A stretch of 64,000 nt of DNA from Legionella erythra (GCF_001467615.1 NZ_LNYA01000023.1:231258-295257), one strand, 5' to 3'. Positions 17,485 through 25,712 are shown, numbered from the stretch's first letter. The notes: generated by a model from the sequence alone, not told the origin. Program-made: numbers and translations.

Positions 17485-17631
17485 TTATCTGGACGATTGC
17501 GTGTTTGGCTCTTCTGGTTCCGAGGGCTCCCGCTCAGGCGAATCATCCTGCCCTGGCTCAATCTCATTCGGAAATGCGGGCTCTTCCAAAGGGATTTCGG
17601 GTATTTCCTTGGGTTGTTCCGGGTTTTCCAT
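17485..17631 (-). CDS. Small acidic Pro/Glu-rich protein (48 aa)
   Basis: Short ORF starting MENPEQPKEIPEIPLEEP and rich in Pro and Glu throughout, ending in NTQSSR. AAAGGATG lies about 10 nt upstream of the ATG, with a second GGAG further up. The composition is like two other small acidic Pro-rich proteins in this window (19187-19651, 20802-20993), which argues for a real gene. It is probably disordered. It lies 40 bp upstream of the first glycosyltransferase gene on the same strand. Function unknown. Confidence 0.55.
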   Translation of the reverse strand: MENPEQPKEIPEIPLEEPAFPNEIEPGQDDSPEREPSEPEEPNTQSSR

Positions 17632-17713
17632 TGTTGTTTCATCCTTTCTGTTCTCCTGATTAATTATAGCGCTATACGAAAGCTATACTGTTATTAGCTA
17701 TTCGCAACACACA

Positions 17714-18773
17714 ATGGAAACAGGGATGATTGACTCACTGTATTCAATGGAAGAGTGTGAACGTGTTGCCCGACTTGCTTCGCTGCGCTACGTCAACGAC
17801 ACGATGCCTGGGATAACTCGTCAAAAACAGGGCGATGAATTCCTTTATTTTAAAAACAGCAACCAACTAACGGATGAAAACACCCTGGCCCGTATAAAAA
17901 AACTCGCCATCCCGCCGGCCTACCATGACGTTTGGATATGTCCATACGAAAACGGGCATATCCAGGCCACCGGCCGGGATAAAAACAACCGGAAACAATA
18001 CCGCTATCATCCACTTTGGCTTGAGGTGCGAAACCAGCAAAAATTCGCCACCCTGATTCAATTTGGACAATCCTTGCCTTTAATCAAGCGTCATATTACC
18101 CGTGAATTGAATAAGCCTACTCAATTGAATCGCGCGCAAGTCATTTGTGCCATTATTTACTTGCTTTACCATTATAATGTCGGGGTAGGGAATACCGTTT
18201 ATGCCAGACAAAATAAATCCTATGAAGTAACCACGTTAAGAAAAAAACATCTGTCTTTGAAAAAAAACAAAGCCATTCTTAATTTCAGGGGAAAAAATGC
18301 AAAATTATGGAATATAATATTAAGCGATAAAAAGATAATAAAAAATTTTAAAAAAATGTGAAGAAATCCCAGGTTATGAGTTATTTAAATATACTGATGA
18401 AAATAATTCACTGACTGTTGTTACCTCCCAGGAAGTCAATTTTTATCTTAAAAATATTACTAATTATCCATTTACTGCGAAAGATTTTCGAACCTGGATA
18501 GCCTGTCGTGAAACACTCTGCCGCTTAATTCGCTGCGAACCCCGTGGTGAAGCGCAAGATCCATTCCATGACACCCTTAAACAGGTTTCAAAACTCATGG
18601 GGCATACGCCCGGCATTTGTCAGAAAAACTACATCCATCCAGGAATTATTTCAGCATGGAAGACTCAGAGCCTCAAGGTTTTGGCGGATGAAAATCGCGA
18701 TAAAATTGCTGGGGCGAATGATGATAAAATCCTTCTTTTGTGGCTTAAATCAAATAAAATAATGAGTAATTAA
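17714..18773 (+). pseudogene. Topoisomerase IB gene with one frameshift
   Basis: The frame from 17714 encodes the N-terminal and core parts of a bacterial type IB topoisomerase: ASLRYVNDTMPGITR, IPPAYHDVWICP, GRDKNNRKQYRYHP and the catalytic Arg block GVGNTVYARQ with TTLRKKHL. It stops at 18361. The rest continues in the next frame from about 18350 to 18773: PFTAKDFRTWIAC (second catalytic Arg) and KLMGHTPGICQKNYIHP (catalytic His region and Tyr). The switch falls in a run of seven A at 18350-18356, where six A would restore one frame of about 350 codons. All catalytic residues survive, so this is recent decay, a sequencing error, or slippage. Confidence 0.85.
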
Positions 18774-18861
18774 CCCATTTTTATCAAATAAAATTTCACA
18801 AAAAATTGCATTTTTTATCAACATTGCAGCTATATTTAAGGCGAAAAATCAATATTTTTGT

Positions 18862-18889
18862 TTGACAATTGATTAAAATATGCTTTAGT
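18862..18889 (+). promoter_or_regulatory. Candidate promoter for the 65-aa gene
   Basis: TTGACA at 18862-18867 is a consensus -35; 16 nt downstream TTTAGT (18884-18889) is a weak -10. It is the only good -35 in the AT-rich 176-bp gap after the topoisomerase gene. Confidence 0.4.
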
Positions 18890-18949
18890 TTAAGTAGGGA
18901 AAATAATTTGGAGCATGCAGTTTATTCACCAAAAATGGCGGAGATAAAT

Positions 18950-19147
18950 ATGGAAATTTCTAAGGAAACCGTACAGGCAGTTCAGGAACTATGCCATATT
19001 TCAGATGAACTTAAGGAAATCAGGGTTGCATTAAATAAATTAGTTACTATTTTTATAGAATCGCCTTATTCAACCCCTCCAAACGCACTCACGCAGTATT
19101 TGGAATTCAAAGGAAAGAAAACTCAATCCAGTAACATAACGCTTTAA
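18950..19147 (+). CDS. Small helical protein of unknown function (65 aa)
   Basis: Starts MEISKETVQAVQELCHISDE after GGAG at 6-nt spacing; the open frame begins earlier (18869) but without a ribosome-binding site. The first 40 residues look helical or coiled (LKEIRVALNKLVTIF); the tail is polar. No family recognised. It is the first gene of a rightward run of small and stress-like genes. Confidence 0.6.
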   Translation: MEISKETVQAVQELCHISDELKEIRVALNKLVTIFIESPYSTPPNALTQYLEFKGKKTQSSNITL

Positions 19148-19186
19148 TCTCACTGAAGCAGTTATGAACGAGTAACAGGAGAACAA

Positions 19187-19651
19187 ATGATGAAACGGAC
19201 TATTTCAATAACCATGTTACTTGTAGGAAGCGTTTTGGTTGCGCAAAGCCCTGTTTGGGCTGCAACCAATGTTCCTAACACGACGTTGCCGTCCACGACG
19301 GTGAATCCGGCATCGCCGACAACGCCATCTCCAACTGATCCCACCACGCCGTCACCCACCGACCCAACCACCCCAACTGATCCCACACTACCGCAACCTG
19401 ACGATGACAATGGAACGTCAACACCGTCAACAACCAATAGTGGAACAGGGATCGATCCGGGAACAGGGACGGGCATCAATACAGGGACGAGTACTGAACC
19501 ATCCGATACAGGCATCTCAACCGATCCCAACACAGACACTACAGGGACCACGTTAAATACTGGCACGGATGACGACGACGATGATAGTGAGAGCGATGAT
19601 GTCCTGGATGACACCAACACCAATCAGGATGGTATCTCAACAGGGGAGTAA
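19187..19651 (+). CDS. Secreted Thr/Pro/Asp-rich low-complexity protein
   Basis: A 154-residue protein with a clear signal peptide (ISITMLLVGSVLVAQSPVWA) followed by disordered repeats: PTTPSPTDPTTPSPTDPT, then GTGT-type segments, then a poly-Asp tract (TDDDDDDSESDD). AGGAG precedes the double ATG at 5-8 nt. It is probably exported and unstructured; Asp-rich tracts may bind cations. No family recognised. The repeated TDPTTP units suggest expansion by slippage. Confidence 0.7.
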   Translation: MMKRTISITMLLVGSVLVAQSPVWAATNVPNTTLPSTTVNPASPTTPSPTDPTTPSPTDPTTPTDPTLPQPDDDNGTSTPSTTNSGTGIDPGTGTGINTGTSTEPSDTGISTDPNTDTTGTTLNTGTDDDDDDSESDDVLDDTNTNQDGISTGE

Positions 19652-19667
19652 CAGGTCGGAGATAATC

Positions 19668-20516
19668 ATGGAAAAACACCCTGCTCAGCATCAAAAAAGA
19701 CAACCAGGCATTGAGGCGATGATGACGCCTCAACCGGAATATATGTCCCCCAGCTATCAAGGAAGCGGAAAATTACAAGGGAAAATAGCACTGATTACTG
19801 GAGGAGATAGCGGCATAGGACGCGCAGTCGCCTGTGCTTTTGCCATGGAAGGCGCCGACCTGGTTGTCCATTATCTTAATGAACAGGAAGATGCTGGGAA
19901 AACAAAAGAAATCATAGAAAACACAGGACAATCTTGTTTGTTGGTTTCAGCCAATCTGCAGACTTACACAGCTTGTGACGAGGTGGTCAGGCAAACGATG
20001 GATCGTTATGGCCATCTTGACATACTAGTTAACAATGTGGCTGAACAACACCCGCAAGACACTATGGAAGAAATTAGCTGCGAACAAATGGAAGAAACGT
20101 TCAAAACTAATTTCTTCTCCTATTTTTACATGATTAAAGCAGCTTTACCCTTTTTAAAAAAAGGAAGCGTGAATATTAACACCACCTCGGTGACCGCTTA
20201 TAAAGGCAGCGAACACTTGATTGATTATTCGGCCACGAAAGGCGCCATCCTGGCACTCACGCGTTCCCTTTCCCAGAATCTGGTATCCCGAGGCATTCGC
20301 GTCAATGCAGTCGCACCAGGTCCAATCTGGACGCCGCTTATTCCTTCCAGCTTCACTGAAGAGGACGTTGAGGCATTTGGCAGCCAGGTTCCCATGAAAC
20401 GTGCCGGTCAGCCGGCTGAAGTCGCACCAGCCTATGTTTTCCTCGCTTCAAATGATTCGTCCTATATGACCGGTCAGGTCATTCACCCGAATGGCGGGGT
20501 CATTGTTAATGGCTAA
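19668..20516 (+). CDS. SDR-family oxidoreductase (general stress type)
   Basis: A 282-residue short-chain dehydrogenase of the YhxC/YdaD type with an N-terminal extension (QKRQPGIEAMMTPQPEY). It has the NAD(P)-binding TGGDSGIGRAVACAFA, the NNVAEQ motif, Ser in NTTSVTAYKG, catalytic YSATKGA and the C-terminal NGGVIVNG. The start has GGAG at 6 nt; the open frame extends to 19569 but overlaps the previous gene. Substrate unknown. It is commonly paired with the small gene that follows here. Confidence 0.88.
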   Translation: MEKHPAQHQKRQPGIEAMMTPQPEYMSPSYQGSGKLQGKIALITGGDSGIGRAVACAFAMEGADLVVHYLNEQEDAGKTKEIIENTGQSCLLVSANLQTYTACDEVVRQTMDRYGHLDILVNNVAEQHPQDTMEEISCEQMEETFKTNFFSYFYMIKAALPFLKKGSVNINTTSVTAYKGSEHLIDYSATKGAILALTRSLSQNLVSRGIRVNAVAPGPIWTPLIPSSFTEEDVEAFGSQVPMKRAGQPAEVAPAYVFLASNDSSYMTGQVIHPNGGVIVNG

Positions 20517-20540
20517 CGCGATAAATGAAGGAGAGCAATC

Positions 20541-20720
20541 ATGAGTCAGGGTGATAAATCAAAATACACTGATAAGCAAAAACGAAAAGCTGAACACATC
20601 GAAGAGGGCTATGAACGCAAGGGCGTCTCTGCAAAAGAGGCCGAACGGCGTGCCTGGGCTACCGTCAATAAACAAGATGGCGGCGGTAAAAAGCCAGGCG
20701 GTTCCGGGCGTAAAAATTAA
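20541..20720 (+). CDS. Small Lys/Gly-rich stress-type protein (59 aa)
   Basis: A complete 59-codon ORF, SQGDKSKYTDKQKRKAEHI then GYERKGVSAKEAERRAWAT, ending with a GGGKKPGGSGRKN tail. This small highly charged family is widespread in proteobacteria and is often labelled plasmid stabilisation or stress protein without good functional data. GGAG lies 7 nt before the ATG. It starts 24 bp after the SDR gene and is probably co-transcribed. Confidence 0.8.
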   Translation: MSQGDKSKYTDKQKRKAEHIEEGYERKGVSAKEAERRAWATVNKQDGGGKKPGGSGRKN

Positions 20721-20801
20721 CCACACACCCGTCTATTTGATCTATAATTAGACAGCAATTGGGCTTTTCGCAGTCTAAAGTCCATTCAAAAGGAATTTAT
20801 T

Positions 20802-20993
20802 ATGGATAAACAATTTGATAACTTAATAACGATGGCCAGCCCACTTGATCCGGACAGTCCCTTACCGACCGATCCTGTCAATCCTGGCCCGGATGTCCCC
20901 GATGAACCCGAGGATCCGGTACCCGTTATCCATGATGACGAGAACACGGTCACACCGGATGATTTGGGCACAGATGATATTGATGGCGGTTAG
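20802..20993 (+). CDS. Small acidic Asp/Pro-rich protein (63 aa)
   Basis: Starts MDKQFDNLITMASPLDPDSP and consists mostly of Asp, Pro and Glu (PVNPGPDVPDEPEDPVP), ending DDLGTDDIDGG. AAAGGA lies 7-8 nt before the ATG. No signal peptide; probably disordered. It is similar in composition to the exported protein at 19187 and the ORF at 17485. Function unknown. Confidence 0.65.
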   Translation: MDKQFDNLITMASPLDPDSPLPTDPVNPGPDVPDEPEDPVPVIHDDENTVTPDDLGTDDIDGG

Positions 20994-21028
20994 CTGCAAT
21001 AAACCTTTAAGGAAGGAGAGGATCGAAA

Positions 21029-21277
21029 ATGGTGGAATATCTCTATAAGGGATTTAAGGTATCTTACAATATAAAACCAATAAAAAATCAAACCAAACTC
21101 TACGAAGCTGAAGGTTACGTTGCCCGTTTAGCTGATACTGAGCCTGTCCAAAGAAAGCGGTTTCATACGGAATCAACATCGATGCAAGGGGTCACGGCTG
21201 AAATAAAAAAACTGCTTGAAAATTATATTGATTTCGAATGGAGGGAGTTCCACGAAATTCATGATCAAAAGTTATAA
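21029..21277 (+). CDS. Unknown small protein (82 aa)
   Basis: An 82-residue protein starting MVEYLYKGFKVSYNIKP after AAGGAAGGAGAGG. It looks like a compact alpha/beta protein with strands such as FKVSYNI and YEAEGYVARL followed by a helix (GVTAEIKKLLENYIDF). No family recognised. It lies 35 bp downstream of the acidic protein gene and converges on the gene at 21295. Confidence 0.65.
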   Translation: MVEYLYKGFKVSYNIKPIKNQTKLYEAEGYVARLADTEPVQRKRFHTESTSMQGVTAEIKKLLENYIDFEWREFHEIHDQKL

Positions 21278-21298
21278 ACCGGGTATTTTGCGGTTTAT
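21274..21298. terminator. Bidirectional hairpin between convergent genes
   Basis: ATAAACCG (21274-21281) pairs with CGGTTTAT (21291-21298) across a 9-nt loop. It spans the stop codons of two convergent genes. No long T-run on either side. Confidence 0.4.
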
Positions 21299-21567
21299 GT
21301 GTATTCATTGATCAAAACGATTTGTAACCCTGCTTCGCTTAAAGACAGGAAATTATAGCCGGGATCAATCGTTGTTCTTTCAAGCCATTCATTGGCAATA
21401 CAGACATCGGTCAGATGCTGAGCCTCTTCCAGGCTGACCGGTTGTTTTAATTTTTCTGACAGAGTAGCAGCCGCCGCCTCATCAATGTTTAAAAAAACAT
21501 CATTCCGAGTGACGCCACGTGCCTTAATTTCATCATAAAACAGCTTGATAATATCCAGTTCGTTCAT
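21295..21567 (-). CDS. Unknown small protein, possibly winged-helix-like (90 aa)
   Basis: The 90-residue protein MNELDIIKLFYDEIKARGVTR is followed by a helical middle and a C-terminal segment ANEWLERTTIDPGYNFLSLS resembling a winged-helix hairpin (EW...G...LT...G). The domain guess is weak. GGAAG lies just upstream of the ATG. No partner gene on its strand. Confidence 0.6.
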   Translation of the reverse strand: MNELDIIKLFYDEIKARGVTRNDVFLNIDEAAAATLSEKLKQPVSLEEAQHLTDVCIANEWLERTTIDPGYNFLSLSEAGLQIVLINEYT

Positions 21568-21699
21568 GAGTTTTCTTCCTGTTAGTCCTACTCCTATCTA
21601 TAGCATAGACGAGAAGATTGATTAAAAAAGAGGGTATTCTACTGGTATTTAATCCTATACTTAACAATAATGCAGGGATTGCAGCATCAGGAGCTAATA

Positions 21700-22086
21700 A
21701 TGATTAAAAAAATACTCTTTTTACCCTTACTCGTTGCGTTTAGCCTGTTAAGCGGCTGCTGGACGACGCAATCAGGTCAAAAATCAGGCATTATCGTGAA
21801 AGTGGCCAAGGAAGGGCGATGGTGGGGCACCTATGAGGGCGAATTGATTCGCGGCGGTCTGGATAATGCCAGTGGCGCCACGGGCCGTGAATTTCACTTT
21901 ACCCTGGGACAATTTAAATCCGATCTGGTGGATAAGGCGATTTATGCCATGGAAAATAACCGCCACGTGGTGCTGACTTACCATTGTGAGGAATGGGTTG
22001 CGCCATGGCGGGGAGAAACCAAATGTTTTGTCGACAGCATTAGTGTTCTTGAAACCTTGAAGAAGCCAGACACAGCCAAGCAATAG
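21700..22086 (+). CDS. Lipoprotein of unknown function
   Basis: A 128-residue protein with a lipoprotein signal (ILFLPLLVAFSLLSGC, lipobox LLSGC). The mature part has KEGRWWGTYEGELIRGG and VVLTYHCEEWVAPWRG, with two further Cys. GGAG precedes the ATG at 21700; the open frame starts earlier (21670) without a site. Probably anchored in the outer membrane. No family recognised with confidence. Confidence 0.75.
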   Translation: MIKKILFLPLLVAFSLLSGCWTTQSGQKSGIIVKVAKEGRWWGTYEGELIRGGLDNASGATGREFHFTLGQFKSDLVDKAIYAMENNRHVVLTYHCEEWVAPWRGETKCFVDSISVLETLKKPDTAKQ

Positions 22087-22165
22087 TCTATGAATGTTGA
22101 CAGGGCGATACGCACCAGGCAATAGCCATTTTCTATGATTAAGCTTCTTTAGGACGATTCCCTTT

Positions 22166-22190
22166 AAAAGCCCTCCAAAGAGGGCTTTTG
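22166..22190. terminator. Intrinsic terminator after lipoprotein gene
   Basis: A perfect 10-bp stem, AAAAGCCCTC/GAGGGCTTTT, with a CAAA loop. Its A/T ends let it work in both directions, serving the convergent genes at 21700 (+) and 22205 (-). Confidence 0.85.
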
Positions 22191-22204
22191 TATTTGATAC
22201 TGAT

Positions 22205-22588
22205 CTAGCTGCGTTGAACTCTATAAAACCCAGTGGCACGCTTGGGATAATGGGCACTGGCCCAAACAAAATCCAGGTCAAACGTCAATGCAGCATTCGG
22301 CTCAAGCTCACACAAACCGACTTCTGAGTGAAGCTCAGCACTAAGATCCAGCAGACAATTTGGTATTGCATTATTTCTACTTATAAGCCCAATCACGCCC
22401 TGGTCAATTTGCACATGAATCAAGAGATTACCTGTTGTGCCGTTAAACAGAGTCATGGTACCTTTTTCCAACGTGATTTCCCAAGGGTTTTGGGATGAAT
22501 TCAGGCTGTCATCAATCCTAATTGTTTGAGCCCATGTCAGAGGGCAAATCAAAAATAAAACTACTGATAACGCCGCTTTTAATATCAT
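22205..22588 (-). CDS. Exported protein of unknown function (127 aa)
   Basis: A signal peptide (LKAALSVVLFLICPLTWAQ) is followed by a beta-rich domain of about 105 residues with two Cys in the middle (NCLLDLSAELHSEVGLCELE) that could form a disulfide. No family recognised. A GGAGGG-like site (from CCCTCC read in reverse) lies just upstream of the ATG. Probably periplasmic or secreted. Confidence 0.65.
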   Translation of the reverse strand: MILKAALSVVLFLICPLTWAQTIRIDDSLNSSQNPWEITLEKGTMTLFNGTTGNLLIHVQIDQGVIGLISRNNAIPNCLLDLSAELHSEVGLCELEPNAALTFDLDFVWASAHYPKRATGFYRVQRS

Positions 22589-22775
22589 ATACCCTCCCTG
22601 GTATAGTGAGTGCGAAATTAAACAAATACGATAATTAATCTATCGCATTATTTAATGAAGGTAAATCGAGGTATTGTTCTCTTAAATTCCCGAGCGTACC
22701 ATCTTTTAAAATTTTTAACCTTTTTTTAAGCAGGCTATACTTTTAGGTAAATAGTTTAGATTCCCAAGGTTTGCC

Positions 22776-23716
22776 GTGGTCTATGATTCTCGCAAAGTCA
22801 TTCATGTGGTGGTATTGGGCCAAAGCCAATCAGGCAAATCCACCTTGCTTAAGCAGATAATGAATAGGCCGGTCGAAGAAGTGCCCCTGACAGCTTCAAC
22901 ACCTTTATTAAAAAAGCATGGCCAGGTTTCCATGACCTTCCAGGAAGGGCCAGACCATCGTACGCTTGATGGTGAGGTAGTATCCCATCTAAAAAGGGCT
23001 CATGCCGCGGTTTTTGCAGTCGATTTAAGCTCACCCAACTGCCTTAAAGACCTGGAAAATCTTTATTTTAAACTGAATAGGGACCATGAAGCTGTCCACG
23101 TTCTTATCGCATTGACTAAATCCGACCTGGTCTCTGAAGAGGTCAGGCAGGAAAGAACAGGACAGATTAAATCCTTTGCGGTTGAGCACGCTATTGATTG
23201 CTTTGAAATGGAAGCTTTTAACAAAATACCGGACTCCATAATCAAAATCGTATTTGAATTCTCACCGCTTAAAAATAATTATGCCTACGCTGAAGCCAAT
23301 CGTACTCACTTATTTAAAGCCGCCTTGAATTCAAGTAAAAGCCAAAACTGTTTCTTAATGAAGAAGAAAAAAGATTAACAGGCGACGCATTAAAGGGAAA
23401 AATTCTCGAGAAATTCAGGATGGCTCTGGAAAATGCCATTACACCTGAACGTTTCGAGGCCGCTGTAAATAAAATAAGCGAATCCCAGGAGTATCAAATC
23501 TTAAAAACCAGTCAGGGTCTCGGATTTTTAGGATTGGAAACTGATTCGCACAAAGCCTTGAGAAGCATGATCTCGCAGCGCGGAGCGGATTTGAATATCC
23601 ATAATCCTGAGCAACTCCTACCGGGGGCAAAGACAATACCTTATCGCAAAAACTTTAACGTTGTCTCTCAATTCAAGTATTCTTACCATGTTATTGGATA
23701 TAAAATTAAACCCTAA
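22776..23716 (+). pseudogene. Ras/Rab-like small GTPase with C-terminal extension, one frameshift
   Basis: From a GTG start, residues 1-190 form a small-GTPase fold: P-loop GQSQSGKS (15-22), switch I region with PLTASTP, a degenerate G3 (FQEGPDH in place of DTAGQE), and G4 TKSD (114-117). The first frame ends at 23378, but the -1 frame is open from 23339 and reads PKLFLNEEEKRLTGDALKG, then ILEKFRMALENAITPERFEA, through to 23716. One extra A in the A-run at 23337-23340 would join them into about 314 residues. The C-terminal part looks like conserved helical tails found in Legionella effectors. Rab-like GTPases of eukaryotic origin are known in Legionella. Confidence 0.75.
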
Positions 23717-23734
23717 TTTATGGAAGCCCACGCT

Positions 23735-24169
23735 ATGAATGATTCTATCCATGTCGTTTGCCCGTATTGTCAGACAATAAACCGTTTACTTTCCACACGA
23801 TTAACCGATAACCCCAAATGCGGGAAGTGCCAACACACGCTTTTCGACGGTAAGCCTCTTGCTTTAAATGACGCACAGTTTGAGCACTATCTTAAAAAGA
23901 ACGATATTCCATTGTTGGTTGATTTTTGGGCCGAATGGTGTGGTCCATGCAAAATGATGGCACCTTATTTTGAAGCAGCCGCCAAGCTTCTTGAACCTAG
24001 AATCAGGTTTGTTAAAATCAATACCGAATCACAACAAGGCCTGGCTGCTCGCTACCGGATTCAAAGTATCCCCACCTTAATGCTTTTTTCTCATGGAGCA
24101 GAACAAGCTCGGCACTCCGGCGTGATGAGTGCCCAAGATATTGTTCGCTGGGTTAAACAGTACGTTTGA
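23735..24169 (+). CDS. trxC: Thioredoxin 2 (zinc-ribbon thioredoxin)
   Basis: Cytoplasmic dithiol reductase of 144 residues. The N-terminal zinc ribbon has CPYC and CGKC pairs; the thioredoxin domain has the active site FWAEWCGPCKMM and the cis-Pro loop QSIPTLMLF. The ATG at 23735 is chosen because the domain begins there and GGAAG lies upstream; an ATG at 23720 is possible. It starts 18 bp after the GTPase gene. Confidence 0.93.
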   Translation: MNDSIHVVCPYCQTINRLLSTRLTDNPKCGKCQHTLFDGKPLALNDAQFEHYLKKNDIPLLVDFWAEWCGPCKMMAPYFEAAAKLLEPRIRFVKINTESQQGLAARYRIQSIPTLMLFSHGAEQARHSGVMSAQDIVRWVKQYV

Positions 24170-24210
24170 GTTTTTGGAGCAGGGCTGCACGAAGTGGCCT
24201 GCCTGCATGT

Positions 24211-24248
24211 TGTTAAAGTCTGATTATTTTGATAATCAGACTTTAACA
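24211..24248. repeat. Perfect 16-bp palindrome downstream of trxC
   Basis: TGTTAAAGTCTGATTA and its exact complement are separated by a TTTTGA loop. It is long and perfect but lacks a T-tail, so it may be a terminator-like hairpin or a trace of an inserted element. An IS3-type remnant lies 90 bp further on. Confidence 0.7.
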
Positions 24249-24335
24249 GTCTCAGCCCAAGGGCGGTCTTATAGTGAACATACGAGTAAGCGTGGATCGG
24301 GGTGACGTGGTCAAGCAAATTAGGACACACCAGTT

Positions 24336-24627
24336 AAGCTGCATTTCCTTTGCAAAGAAGACCGTCGCCTTTTTTAAATTTCTTTCTCCAATGTCAACCG
24401 ACGAACTTCCTCTCGTAATTGACGAATCTCTGTTTGTTCTGCTGTCAATTTACCGTTACCACGAAAAACCTCAGCATCCTTATCAGCTAACTCCCTTATC
24501 CAGCGACTCAAAACATTTGGATTAATTTCCAACTTTGAGCCGCTGCAGAACAGCTATAACCTTATTCATTTACCAGACTAATCGCGTCCAGTTTAAACTC
24601 TCTTGTATATTTTCTTCTTGTTGACAT
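24336..24627 (-). pseudogene. IS3-family OrfA transposase remnant
   Basis: From the ATG at 24627 the sequence reads STRRKYTREFKLDAISLVNE, typical of the IS3 OrfA helix-turn-helix protein, then hits a stop codon. Downstream, other frames give EINPNVLSRWIRELADKD, REEVRRLTLEKEI and KKATVFFAKEMQL, the leucine-zipper end of OrfA. One in-frame stop and at least two frameshifts make it dead. The OrfB catalytic part is absent. Confidence 0.75.
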
Positions 24628-24655
24628 CTTGACCTCCAATTAAGATTATTATCTC

Positions 24656-25678
24656 TTAATTGGGCTGTGTCGATCCATTAGACCCCATCAGGGGTTCATC
24701 TTCTTCTTTTGCAGAAAAAACGAGCGTGCTAGACACTTCACTTGAAAAAAATGAGAATTCCCACCCCTTTGACTGCATCAAATCCTTCCTGGTTACGCAT
24801 CGCTGGATGGGTGAACAAACCTCGGTTCCCTCAGGTCTTTTGGCATCAATTAAGATGGTGGCATTGTCCATTAATAAGGCTTGAACCGTTTCTAAAAAGC
24901 GCTGGCGTTGTTCTGCTTCATACATCCACTCCCCGATATTACTGATATAGACCGTATCAATGTACATGGCATTATTAATAAACAGAGCTTTAATGCTTTT
25001 AAACACGCTATCTGCACAAATGCTTTCGGTTATGACAGCTATTTTATCGGTCAATGCCAATGTTCGGATGTGATTATATCGTTCCTGGGTATAAAGCCAG
25101 CTCGTTTCGCGAGCTTTCTCCAGCATGACCTCTTCAAAAACAGTAAAGTGATCCGGGTAAGGAGATTCATCACTGACATTCAGGCTAAATTTGATGTTTT
25201 TAGGCTGTATTTTCCCCAAAATAGTTGATCGTGACGCATTCCTGTCGCCGCCATAATGATATTTTTTAACAAAAAGGGTCATTTTTTCAATAAAGATATC
25301 TTTGTCTTCATACGCCCGGATGTATTTCAACGCGGTAGTTAAAAACAAGGTATTTTCAGGATTAATGTCGCAGATTAGCCCTCTGGACGATAAGCGCTGA
25401 GCCATGATGTCAAAATTATGCCAGCCTGAAAAGCCAATATGAATACCCCCTCCTACCAGGGGGTATGAACCCAAACGAAGAGCAGTCTCCATGACACCGT
25501 TTTCATTGGTATTGATGTATACTCCGCTTTGATTGGGAAAAGGATATAAAATGGCATGATTTTCAAACTGGCGAAGCCGTTTTGACAAGGGGTCTTCCGA
25601 AATACCTTTGATTGCTTTGCGTGGAACGGGTACATAGTCTGCTTGCCCGCTACTGAAACCTTCTGACTTGCCTCTCAT
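24656..25678 (-). CDS. Probable Dot/Icm effector; methyltransferase-like pattern
   Basis: A 340-residue soluble protein without signal peptide. The segment GGIHIGFSGWHNFDIMAQR then GLICDINPEN resembles the first motifs of a Rossmann methyltransferase (glycine-rich loop, then an acidic residue), and YIDTVYISNIGEW could be the matching mid-fold strand; this is a weak fold guess. The C-terminus is polar and acidic (SAKEEDEPLMGS), as in many Dot/Icm substrates. Its upstream region holds the best PmrA-type promoter of the window (25713-25745), which supports effector status. Confidence 0.65.
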   Translation of the reverse strand: MRGKSEGFSSGQADYVPVPRKAIKGISEDPLSKRLRQFENHAILYPFPNQSGVYINTNENGVMETALRLGSYPLVGGGIHIGFSGWHNFDIMAQRLSSRGLICDINPENTLFLTTALKYIRAYEDKDIFIEKMTLFVKKYHYGGDRNASRSTILGKIQPKNIKFSLNVSDESPYPDHFTVFEEVMLEKARETSWLYTQERYNHIRTLALTDKIAVITESICADSVFKSIKALFINNAMYIDTVYISNIGEWMYEAEQRQRFLETVQALLMDNATILIDAKRPEGTEVCSPIQRCVTRKDLMQSKGWEFSFFSSEVSSTLVFSAKEEDEPLMGSNGSTQPN

Positions 25679-25712
25679 AAGAGCTCATTGTTGATTAAAT
25701 AAACTTGCATCC

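Noticed and set aside
17445..17663. Rightward 72-codon ORF
   Set aside because: It lies opposite the acidic 48-codon ORF, which has better composition and start signals; this frame shows no family resemblance.
22714..22741. Possible fifth PmrA-type site (TTTAAC-N5-TTTAAG) before the GTPase gene
   Set aside because: Both half-sites deviate and the gap to TATACT is 5 nt, not the 10 nt seen in the other four.
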